NCBI GenBank assembly: GCA_013420905.1
Contig: JAAXNY010000009.1
Location: forward strand, 2,294,001 to 2,358,000
Direction of reading: 5' to 3'
From: Collybia mongolica
Lineage: Eukaryota > Basidiomycota > Agaricomycetes > Agaricales > Clitocybaceae
DNA length: 64,000 nucleotides
Shown: positions 23,965 to 35,965 of the stretch, piece after piece
Numbering within the stretch: the first letter of the stretch is position 1
How the letters are laid out: each line of letters starts with the position of its first letter
Translations under genes and position numbers: made by a program
Notes under the pieces: model-generated
Database searches by the model: none
Told to the model about the DNA's origin: nothing
The model's input: the letters and a program-made list of their open reading frames with translations, nothing else

Positions 23965-25667
23965 TCATGGCAGCCAGATCTTTATCGTCTGGTCCACGCT
24001 ACCTGTTGCAATGACATTTACTAGTTTCTCCGGTTCTGCAGCTATGTCCCCGTTTGTGCCATTCACAGAAGCTGCACCCGACGCTGGTTGTCGTCCCCAA
24101 GCAAGTGTTGTCACAAAATGGTTGTGGGCGTCAACAGTTTTCATACACCTTCCTGTCGATAGCTCCCATACGCGAATTGTCTTATCGTCTGATGCAGAGA
24201 GAAGGTATTTCCCAGAAGGATGGAAGGCAAGGGCACGGATCCAGTTGTCATGTCCGGGCTGGTGGTAAGACGTTGGATAAATACTACCAGAAATCAAGAA
24301 ATAGAAGGACATACAAGATTTCTTAGCATTTGACCACTTTGAGTATCCCATAGCTTTATCGTCTTGTCTCTCGCACCGCTTGCGACAAATAAACCAGGCC
24401 GCTTATTCCGGTCGGTTTGCTATAGCCTCCAGATAAGCAACAATTGATATTTGCAAGGAAAAACTGACGGGAATGCCTGCCAATTCTCGGATCGCAGCAT
24501 ATGCTGAGATGGGGGCAAATACAACGACTTCAACATCGTTTTCGTGACCCCTCAGTTCCAACTTTGATTCTCCCGTTAGTGGGTCCCATATACGGATGGT
24601 CTGCATTGATGGAAGATCAGTATTTATAGAAACCACTGGACGCAATCTACTGACATGATCCTTCGAACCACTCGCAAGATACTTCCCATCATCCGATGGA
24701 ATAACACATCGTACCCACTCTGAATGACCAGAAATGGTTCGTACTAGATGTCTATGGAAGTAGGGTTAACAGAAGACGGAACTTTATAAGATGTAAACAA
24801 AACATACGTGGAAGCGATATCAAACACTCGAATAGTTCGATCGCGGCTAGCACTGACGATGAACTGGTCCCCTGGCATAAACCTTACGGAAGAGACAGAA
24901 TGTTCATGACCAGGGAACGTCTTCGTATTTTTCCATTCACTTTGAGAATCCCATATCTTAATGAACAAGTCTGAGGAGCACGTAACTGCCGATAGGGGGT
25001 TAGGATAAGTGTTTTGTGCAATACGCGGCCGCGAGGGAAATTTACCGAGCAAATGCCCCTTGTGGTCAAACTCAACATCCATGATCGCTTTTGTATGTCC
25101 CTTCAGGGTTCGCTCGAATTCACCTGTCTCCCAGTCCCAGATTTTGACAGTCGCGTCTTCGCTTGCAGACGCAACAACTGAGTACTGTGGATGGAAAGCA
25201 ACGCGAGTCACGGGAGCTCGATGTCCTGTCAGAACGTGCGCAGCTGGGGCGCGAGGCACCCAATCAGTTTGAGAGGCCGCCCGTTTTGCGGGCGATAAAG
25301 AGAGCTCTTCTTGGAGCGCCGCATTACGGTTCTCGAGATCCATGATCTTGTTCATAATGTCAAAATTCTCGAAACATCACGCGCTCAGGAATATGAAACA
25401 CACCTTCTTTTGTAGGCGAATCACGCTCGTCCACTTCTTTTCCAGGAGACCTGTGTATTTTGCTTTGGGATCAGGCGTATACTCTGTTCCGGCATCGGCT
25501 TTCAGTGCGTTATACGCAGCGTTGAAATTGTTGGCGTGTAGATAATCAAGCATTGACTTGTGCCTATAAGTAGAGAGACAACCGAACAATCAGTTGCGTG
25601 AATAGTGTGAAGAAAATCATAGGGGAACATACAGATCCTCTCTCTGCCTATCGGACAGCAAAGACAT
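23965..25667 (-). CDS. PAC1: LIS1/PAC1 nuclear distribution protein (NudF)
   Basis: Dynein regulator needed for nuclear migration along microtubules. Eight exons: 25633-25667, 25404-25563, 25046-25346, 24808-24985, 24655-24751, 24469-24600, 24315-24419, 23965-24258; 433 aa, normal for the family. Seen: N-terminal LisH helix ([14 protein letters not shown]), a coiled coil ([14 protein letters not shown]), then seven WD40 repeats with family stretches such as [60 protein letters not shown], and [18 protein letters not shown]. The last repeat ends DQTIKIWLP. The first exon codes only 11 residues and is set by [17 protein letters not shown]. Confidence 0.94.
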
Positions 25668-26422
25668 AGTGATATATGGTGATTTCGTCTACAGTGTTCG
25701 TGATATGATGATAACTTTTGTCGTAAAGGGGAACAACGCGTCCAGAGGATGGTTGTTGCGGTGAAATTGTAAGTCAGTTGTGTGTTGACTTGTTTTGGAT
25801 GGTTCAGAGCCCTTAGCGACGCCTCAGCCAGCCCTCCCCAAAATTATTTCGCAAGTATGATTCACCAGGGTTCAGGAAGAAACTCCGAGGTTAGTAACTA
25901 ACAGGTCACTAAAATGGCAGCTTGGGAGGGGGTTATTCACAGATGTTAATAACATGTTACTAACATCCATGTTAGTAACATGTTAAAATTTGCTAGAAAT
26001 GTTATTGACACTGTTAATAATTGTTAATAATTGTTAAAAAATCCCCTCCCCCTACCAATTCCAGTTAGGCTCCTTCCCTTCATCTTCCTGCAGTATGGCC
26101 TTTAGAGCTTGTAAGACTATGCAGGAAGCAGAAAGCCATGATGATGATGTTAGGGCATAGTATTAGGGCAATGTGAGAAAAATTGTGATTTTCATATCTT
26201 TTCAATAATTTTTCAGAGGCCATGTGAAAAATCTGGAGTTTTATGGGGAGGCTTTGAGAAGGTGATTTTGTTCAAGTGTATTGTCTTTTCATAGTCAGGC
26301 CCACAACTATGGGAAAGGGCACATGAAATCGGTTGGATACAAAACCTTCTATATATCAATAGCTTCTATACTATACATTTTATAAAGGTACAAAGTGTTG
26401 GCTACCATGGCAGGCTTCAGAT
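25668..26422. other. AT-rich accessory intergenic stretch with palindromic repeats
   Basis: Between the PAC1 start and the F-box relic. It is distinctly AT-rich and carries repeated GTTAGTAAC/GTTACTAAC words, a perfect inverted repeat (separate entry) and tandem GTTAATAATT-like units around 26012-26040. This looks like the remains of a small non-coding mobile or hairpin element, but no transposase or target duplication is identifiable. Confidence 0.45.
25950..25985. repeat. Perfect 17-bp inverted repeat with 2-nt loop
   Basis: Left arm 25950-25966 (TAACATGTTACTAACAT) is the exact reverse complement of 25969-25985, separated by CC. The flanks stop matching at once. A shorter palindrome of the same word family (GTTAGTAACTAAC) lies about 60 bp upstream. 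It could form a hairpin or cruciform. Confidence 0.85.
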
Positions 26423-28028
26423 TCATTCTAGGGGTGTGTTTTCCAATATTGCCTTCACCTGAGGCAGACAACAAATGTCAGCAGTACATGGTAACAGGTC
26501 AGTAGGAGGACGAGTGTTCGCGTAGGTATTCAAGATATCCACGATGATCCGTAAACGCTGTCTTGGAAGACTCTTTCGTTGGCCCTTCTGTATTTTTCCA
26601 TTTATTCCTCCCACTAATTCAATGAGAGGGGGCAAGACCCTCGCCCAGACTAGACGTTGGCCATCACTAAAACAGATACAGGATTAGGGACCACACCACT
26701 TACCCCCGCCCGTAGGGCCCTTTATGTATTTAATGATGGATGTGTTTCCTGAAAGAATGGTCGAGTCTGCTTCATTGAGACGTTTGACCTCTTCCCCATA
26801 TCCAAGATCTTCAAAATGTAGAAACGCTCTATAGGGGTATGATAAGGACAGACCCTTCGAGAAGGAGCTGATGAGAACCTTCGTTTCATTTTGACTTGTT
26901 GCTCTTACGCCTCGCGCTTTATTCTATCATCTTGTGAAAATATGCTGTCCTCGTATTTCCGTGAAAACTTCACCTCCAATGGTCACTGTGATCCCACTAG
27001 TCAAGGAATGGAATACGTACGACTTAGTTTCGACACATTTCATTCTTTCCACAATATGCGCTTCAAATGCGACTGTCCGTTTTCAGCCGCGCCAGTTGCA
27101 AATTGACCGATTTTGCACTAGAGTAACTCCAAAGTAACTTAAGTGCTCTGCCGGATCCATACTTCATAGATATGCCCAGTAATGCAGCAGATCCGTCCTG
27201 TTATAGATAAGTTTGCCCTTCATCCGTTTAGTCACCTCTGCAGGGGCTCCGTAGCCAAAAATCAGTCAAAACTGGACAGAACATGAAGGAAACTTGTTAG
27301 GCCGCACTGTTCTTTCATGCAGTTCCCACAAGTCTGGGTACGGAAAACAAGGACATAATGCTCCCCTAGCGATAAACAATGCTACCAAATTGCAAAATTG
27401 TCAATACGATGAGAACTTCAAATGAGCACCAAAGACTCGCATGATAGTGCTTGGAGAAAACTAAATTGGTCCATTTTGGTTCGGCAAGGTCCTTTGGGAT
27501 ACGTGCCAGCTCGGGTTCGAGTGTAAACGCAGCTCTCCATATGGTCACCGATGTCTGAGATAATAGTATAGCTCGAAGAGCTTTAGTGGTCCGGAATAGG
27601 TGCAAGAGGTCGAGGGGGGTAACGGTGCTAAAGATCCGAGCAAGGTTGGTGACGCAGGTATGTTAAACTTTATGGTGCAGTAGACCTTACTTCAAACAAA
27701 ATATCAAGAGGCATTTCTGGCGGCATCTTCAGTTTGCCGCGGCCGTGTGGGCGCTGCCATGGAGCTGAGGCGCTCTCTGTCGATTGTGCGAGGTTCTTTA
27801 TTGGCTTGCGTGTCTGTTTATATTTTCTTGGACCTGGCTGGGAATCATCTCCAGAGTCGATAAACGCAACAATGTCACCCTCTTTCTTTGAGGTCTTTGA
27901 GACTGGTTCCTTTGAGCGTGTCGATTTTGATCGTGGTGGCCTATTGACTTGGTTGGCCTCAGTAACGTGAAACTCATAAAATGTGGGATAAGGAGGACTG
28001 AGCCGGGAGTCCGGCCTCGTGACCGTGA
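26423..28028 (-). pseudogene. Decayed F-box protein gene of a basidiomycete family
   Basis: Pieces of a common mushroom F-box family occur in order on the minus strand. At about 27690-28028 is a basic lead, then MPPEMPLDILFE. At about 27420-27660 are IFSTVTPLDLLHL, FRTTKALRAILLSQ and EPKWTNLVFSKHYHASL. At about 27270-27340 is CGNCMKEQCG. At about 26690-26930 are KYEDSIFSQDDRIKREA and FLHFEDLGYGEEVKRLNEAD. Exon 26423-26660 ends ...RLRIIVDILNTYA, RPPTDLLP and VKAILENTPLE. Lesions: the expected 3' splice site before IFSTVTP reads GG, the next junction shifts frame, and in-frame TGA codons interrupt the middle. A very unusual splice pattern cannot be excluded. Confidence 0.6.
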
Positions 28029-28617
28029 CAATGCAGGCGAGAATAAGTAATCAAGAAATTCGATAATGTTAACGTTGGTGGTATTCACAGCGCTGGAAAA
28101 TCGTGTATATAGCATGCATCAATACATAACATTATTTAATGCTGGATAGCTTCTTTGCTCTCAATCTCACGACCTTTGTATCTAGTTGAATGTAGCGTAG
28201 AGAGATTAGGGCGCGTTTAGGTCATGCTCATCCAGCTCACGGGTCTTGCATGTACGAATGTACAAGAATGTACACGCATTAGGATGGTCGCAGGAAAACT
28301 GAAACTGAGCTCGAGGCAATGCAAAGAATGGCTTGGGACGGACTCAGGGGTAGATAGTGGTTTTTTACCATACCTTTTCGATAAGTATAGTCATAATCAA
28401 GTGCATCGTGGGGAGAGACCGTGAGGGCTTATTACATTTCTATGGACGTAGTCGGTTGGCTGTTAGAGGCCAAATAATATGTACTAGTAGTAGGCGAGCG
28501 GCTAGCGCGGGGGAAGCCGGGAGTGTGTGAACTTAAATTTCTACGTGTCGGGATTTGAAGACTTTGAGCCGCCTCTGTTTCCTTCCAACCAATACCCTTC
28601 ATTCTCTCGTCTCCACC
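28029..28617. other. Intergenic region upstream of ATP2
   Basis: About 590 bp holding the ATP2 promoter. Short frames occur here, but no gene is supported. Confidence 0.45.
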
Positions 28618-30616
<1,999 letters not shown>

Positions 30617-30875
30617 GTTTGATGTCGTTGAGGTTGTTTTGCTGCGGGCTCGCAATCAATCGTAGAAAATATTGAGCGTCGACGTAGAATCAAAATTATC
30701 TTCTCATCTTATTTCCTGACTAAACTGTTGTATGCCGTGAAGACCTTGCTACCTTAAAAATCAGAAGCTCTCAAATGAATGCTTGACTCGACATGGAAAC
30801 CTTGCTGATTGTTTATTTGGTGTGCGAGGAGAAATATCGCAGACTGATGTACATGAGGAAGGGGCAATCGAAGAA

Positions 30876-30957
30876 GGCGCTATAGCCAAGTGGTTACGGC
30901 GACAGATTAGAAATCTGTTCCTCTTTGAGGGCGCAGGTTCAAATCCTGCTGGCGTCG
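30876..30957 (+). tRNA. tRNA-Ser(AGA)
   Basis: Cloverleaf checked by hand over 82 nt. The acceptor stem GGCGCTA (30876-30882) pairs with TGGCGTC (30950-30956) with G-T wobbles, discriminator G at 30957. D-stem GCC/GGC. Anticodon stem ACAGA/TCTGT around TTAGAAA, anticodon AGA at 30909-30911. A long variable arm with CCTC/GAGG pairing marks a class II tRNA. T-stem GCAGG/CCTGC around TTCAAAT. There is no intron. Confidence 0.95.
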
Positions 30958-30969
30958 CTCTCTGTTTTG

Positions 30970-30977
30970 TTTTTTTT
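30970..30977 (+). terminator. Pol III terminator of tRNA-Ser
   Basis: A run of eight T on the sense strand, 12 bp after the tRNA, preceded by TTTTG. This is the usual RNA polymerase III stop. Just after it lie repeated ATTTTT units (about 30985-31006), a simple repeat. Confidence 0.8.
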
Positions 30978-31121
30978 GGCAAATTATTTTTATTTTTATT
31001 TTTATTTGAATTGTTCCTGTTGATTTGCCGGCCGAAAATGCGGCTAGTGTGAATCATGTACATTTATAACCAAGTCAGAACGTTACCATTCCTGCAACCT
31101 ACATAATAATTATCACCCAGC

Positions 31122-32992
31122 ATGGATAACACTGTCGAGAAGATCGAGGAATATCTCGGGTCTCTCGAAGAGTATTTCTTTTCTTCCCTCTCCGCAGCTA
31201 CCACCGATCTCCCCAACATCCATGAAGCCGTTAATCGACTTTGGGCCGACATCTCGCGATACGGTCCTGGTCTCCCAGCGTTTCCAGGGGTACACCTGCC
31301 GAACTTGGGAGCCTTCCAAGTGCCCCCACCGCCGCCACTCCCGCCGCCTCCTCCACACCTCACTTGGCTAAGTCGGTCTGTGCGCTGGGCCGGACAACAT
31401 CCATGGAAGGCGTCAGGCATAGCGGTGGGTGTGGTTGGAGCTAGTCTCCTGGTGGGATATCGGGCGATGGATACGAGAAAGAGGAACCGCTATAAGGTCA
31501 AAACTGAGAGCAAAGAGAGGAGGCAGGTCGTCGGTGAGCATCGCATATCTCCATTTTCCTGCTATTCTCCACTCTTATCACTTGTCTGGTAGTCATACTC
31601 GGAGGAGATACACCACTGGCGCTTCCTCTCATCCTCGGCCTTGAGAAGAAAGGATATATTGTCATCGCTAGTGTGTCCACTCCAGAAGCTGTTGGTGCGC
31701 TCGAACAGAGATGTGAGGGTTACGTGCGAGCACTCGTACTTGATCCCCATGAGGTAAGTCGGTATTACGGTGTTTTCTTGCACAACCTTATGTGTGCGTC
31801 TCCAGCCTGGTACGATATCTGTTTTCCTTCGGTCGCTTGCTTCTACATTATCTCGCAAGTTCCCTATCACTTCCTCTGGGGATCCATTCGCATCCCCTTC
31901 AGCCCATCCGTACATTCATTCTGTCATATGTCTTTTGACCCTTCCCACAATGTCGCCTTCTCAACACGCACCTCTGGAACACATCTCCCTCCGAAATACG
32001 TATCTTCCTTATCTCAACGCTACTCACATCGCACCTCTGCAAGTCATTCAAGCTCTTCTACCTCTCTTGCGGACCGGCCCGGCCCGTGCGCGCGACAAGG
32101 GCAAGAAGTCCATCATCGTATGCTTACCCGCCATGGATGCTCGCGTTGGCCTGCCATTCTCCTCTATCCAAGCCATGAGTGCGGCGAGCACCTTGCGCGG
32201 AATTGAGGTCCTTCGTAGAGAGATCAATATTGCAGCCTTGACGGACAAGACGGAATCCATGAAAAATATTCGAGTCGTCGTTGCAGATGTGGGCGCTTTC
32301 GATATCGGTAGGAAAAATGTGGTGGGCCCAGAAAGTATATATAAAGCAATGGAAGACTGGACCCCCTCCGAGAAAGTAGCTTATGGGCCTGCCTTCGCTG
32401 CACTCTCACATGGCATGCCTCCCCCAACGGAGCAGAAAACACTCGCCAGATGGTTCCAGAATGGACAGCGATATGGGGTCGGCAGGAGACCAACAGATGT
32501 CCGTATCTTTGTTGACCGACTTATTGCAGAAGTAGACGGTGTCTGGATGGGACCATCTATATTTGGTCTTAGCTTCGGAACACTTGGAATGTGGTTTCGT
32601 GGAGAGAGATTCGTTGTCGGTGCTGGTGGTGAGGCATAATTTTCAACTGTTCCTTGGGACGAATTACCGATCTTGCATTTCTAGCGACCACGTACAGAAC
32701 AGCATCACACCTGCCATCTTTCCTCTTGGACACTCTTCTTAACATCCCTCATTTCCTAATTTCGGTTAGAAACAGGCTTCTCCCTGTGGAGCCTTTCGTT
32801 CGCCCAAATGCTGCAACGCCGCTGCTCCCTCCAGAGGTGGAAACTGTTGCTACGACACTAAACAGCCAACGTGACGAAAGCCCGGAATCGAACGTGGAAG
32901 CTGACATTGAAAGCAACGCTGATAGCGTCGACAGCTGGATTAGCCTGCAAGGTGAGCAGGGTGGCGAAGTCCCGGATTCAGCCAAGGCGTAA
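31122..32992 (+). CDS. DUF1776 / SDR-like fungal protein
   Basis: Four exons: 31122-31533, 31593-31753, 31806-32628, 32685-32992; 567 aa. The N-terminus (MDNTVEKIEEYL) is followed by a proline-rich run near residue 70 and one hydrophobic segment (SGIAVGVVGASLLVGY, a likely membrane anchor). Then comes a Rossmann-like core with VILGGDTPLALPLILGLEKK, VSTPEAVGALE, and a late SSIQAMSAASTLRGIEVLRRE helix in the position of the SDR active-site helix, without a YxxxK motif. The C-terminus is acidic and Ser-rich. This layout matches the fungal DUF1776 family, of unknown function. The intron 3 donor could be 4 nt upstream in the same phase class; I used GTGAGG at 32629. Confidence 0.75.
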
Positions 32993-33224
32993 ACTATCTA
33001 CCAATCCAAACAATCTCTTGACTGTGCATAACATAACCGAGTACCGGTTTCAACGTTTGGTCGCTTCCTCCCCTCCTTACTTTTACACTTACGTTGCCAT
33101 ATGTATCAACTGTGAATATTTGAATCGGGTTGTTGTACGATAGGAAATCCACAATATATTTTTTATCTCCCCTCATACATCAAAGTGACCTCATCCAAAG
33201 CACTTGAAACTGTAATACCACAAC

Positions 33225-33872
33225 ATGGGTTTGTACCTCAGTAAAGCTTAACCTGGTATCCTCACAGAACACGTGTTCTTTGAAGGTATCGCAGTTTGGC
33301 TAGTGCCTTCAGGTCAAGATGCCTTGAAGCTCGAGAGCATCATGCGTATAGGGATGGGAAGATCGCACTTGGCCACGTATCCCAGACTCGATCCTCACAT
33401 CACCATTATCTCCTTCCCTTCATCCCACAATATACCACTTTCGACGATCCGTACAGCGGTCCCCGAATTGCAAGCCTCCATCCCCATCGAATTCGAATCA
33501 ATCGAGATCGGGGACCATTTCTTCAGGTCCGTCTACATTGCGGTGAAGCCTAAAGCTGCCCTGCTCGCGTTCCATAGAGACGTTCATACCGCCCTAGGCC
33601 TTGAGCCTAGAGCTGCTCTGTACTTTCCCCATCTCTCGTTATGTTACATCGACGAGGACGACGCGCGCAATGGGGAAAGAGATAGATTTCTCCACGAACT
33701 GGAGGATACTGGCAGGGTAATGAGGGAAAATGGACGTGTGGGGATCAAAGATGCTGGCGATGGACTCGAAGAAGACTGGCTGTGGGGTTTTGAAGCATCA
33801 GAAGCCTGGATCGTCGACTGTGATGGGCCGGTCAACGGATGGAGTGTTCTTGCCAAGGTTCCCCTAAAATAG
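33225..33872 (+). CDS. CPD1: 2',3'-cyclic-nucleotide 3'-phosphodiesterase (2H family)
   Basis: Hydrolyses ADP-ribose 1'',2''-cyclic phosphate produced during tRNA splicing. Two exons, 33225-33228 and 33268-33872; 202 aa. The two catalytic HxT/S motifs are visible: DPHITIISF and FPHLSLCYIDE. The N-terminus EHVFFEGIAVWLVPSG also fits the fungal CPD1 family. The start is inferred: exon 1 has only four bases (ATG G), then a 39-nt intron. Without it no upstream ATG is in frame, since the longest open frame begins with GTG. The gene is convergent with the MYND gene, with a 75-bp gap. Confidence 0.8.
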
Positions 33873-33947
33873 ACTGCATGAAAAATACTTCTCATGGTGG
33901 TCCCATGGAAGCAAAGCATATGTATTGTGGACAACACAAAGCACATA

Positions 33948-34657
33948 TCATATGTATTGCAACTTCAGGCACCTTGTCACTTCTCCACAATTTCCGCATG
34001 GTCTTGGTATGTCTTCGAAAAATTCCGGATAATTTACGGCACTCATGGTATCAGGGTGGCGGTCGCCGACGTAAATTTTCCCGGTAAGAGAGCTGTTGTG
34101 GTGGTCCCTGGGCTCTACATCGTCAAGGCATTAAGTTCACCGCGCCAACAAAACACAGCCCAGAAACGCACCGAATCCGCAGTACAAGTCCCCAAAGTTG
34201 GAGTTCTCGCAATAGCAGGACCCTATCACGTGATAATAATATTGATGAGTTACTCAAGTAGTATGATTAAGAAGCGCGCACCTCGTCGGGTATGACAGCT
34301 ACAACTCTCACAAGTAATGTAACCGCAATCGGGGCAATCCTGGTCAGTGCGATAATCGTGCGTGAATTTAACATTACACCCAGTACAGTGCGTCTTCCGC
34401 GGTGCTTCTCTGGGCTGCACCAGGAATTGGGCCCTCCGTCTCTCGTCTTCCTCACGCTGGGACGCGAATATATTGCATACCGTCTTGTGGAGAGGCCAGG
34501 ATGCGGTTTGACACTCTACCCCGCTGGAAGGTGGCAGATGGTGAGGGTGGGTGACGTGACGCAGGAGAGACACGACTGACCAATACCAAGCAGATTTGCA
34601 CCGGGAGCACCTGTTGCTCCCACCATTTTCGCAACCGCTGGCTGAACAGACTCCCAT
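33948..34657 (-). CDS. MYND-type zinc-finger protein
   Basis: Preferred model has four exons: 34581-34657, 34282-34523, 34168-34222, 33948-34107; 177 aa. The MYND finger spans exons 1-2: CSASGC, CSRCKSAWYC, VECQTASWPLHKTVC. A second Cys cluster follows (HCTGC, CPDCGYITCESCSC), then GSCYCENSNFGDLYC and a final CGNCGEVTRC. MYND fingers mostly bind proline-rich partners, so a protein-protein role is inferred. The last intron (GTTTCT donor, 34108-34167) is uncertain. Without it the frame ends at 34137 after ...CVLLAR. I favour the longer form because the extra exon encodes a coherent Cys-bearing segment (GKIYVGDRHPDT onward). Confidence 0.7.
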
Positions 34658-35965
34658 GTGTGAAGTACGACTCTGAGGAAGTGAGGCAAATTCTGGCAGA
34701 AAGATATTACCGAGTTGTTGGTACGTAAAGTGTGACACGTCTATATAAAAAAGTACCTGATGGGAGACCAAATGAATAAATTTGATTATAATTACATGTG
34801 ACCGCGTTTCACGCTTTGGAGGCTCCCGCATATGTTGGAAGCGCCCTAGCACGGCGCTTGATTATATTGTTAACTTGAACATCTCTGAGTCTGGCCGATT
34901 GATCACAGCATTGACCGCACCGATCATTGAGTATACCAGATACTAAAATACTGCAATTACACACATCTGATCATACTGTTCCTCAAAGGCTTCCGGATGG
35001 TTCACAACATTCAAGGTATACCACCCGTGACCATCGTTCACTATAGCTTCCGACTTGCCGAAATCGCGAAGGTTTTTACGTCCCCATTTTTATAGAAGGC
35101 GTTCAAGTAACTCTCGCATCTTAGCTCTGGCATCGCGGAGTGCCTATCAAGTCGTGAAAATGAATTGTACACGGCACCTCGTTTGTCCATATCATACAAT
35201 AGATACAGTTCTTGGAGATGATAATAATACATACAGGAGAACCCGACGTCGAACATAGGATGCACCGCCCAGAATTAAGAAGCCCAGCGTCTGGCTTCTA
35301 AGTTATACGCCACGCAACGCGGAAAAGTAAGCATTCGTACCAATCGCCATAGATATCCTGAGAGGCTGTACCAAGGCCTTACTCTCAATTATCATCCCGG
35401 TCTTATGTCAATCATCGTTGTGACCAACAGTCTGGGCCACAATGAGAATTTTAGCATCGTATTTTTGGCCTCTCTTTTTTCGGCGAAATGGCTCGTGCAG
35501 AAATATTGCTTAATCCTGTAGAGGGTCAACCGCTCTTTTCCTCGGCCACCTCTCCAACACTCATTTAATGCCCCTATAAGCTAGAAGGTGGCAACATTTC
35601 TGCCAAATGTTGGGTAATATCACACTCCCTCTCAAATGCCTTTGTATAATTGATGCAGATTTGTACAAGGCCACCCTCACATTTCTCTGCGGCCATTCCC
35701 GACCTCACTGACAAAACTGGTCTTAAAATCCAATGGAGGAGTGTGAGTCGCGATCTGAATGAGAGGGTCCTTTGCAGACCAAATACAGCCCGTCACACAT
35801 CTGGAATTTTGTCGCAATCGTTGGATGGGATTCTGTTTACCTTCCTTACCAGTGGACAAGGCATCGTCAATAAAAAATTCCCGCACCTCTCATACCTCAA
35901 TATGCTCTTTTGTTGGCCATCTCGCTAAACCTCTACTTTTTACTTTGATGCAACCCACCAAACCA
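34658..35965. other. Intergenic region
   Basis: About 1.3 kb between the MYND gene start and the 3' end of GUS1. Several short frames exist on both strands but none shows a domain, splice continuity or codon bias. Nothing recognisable is seen. Confidence 0.5.
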
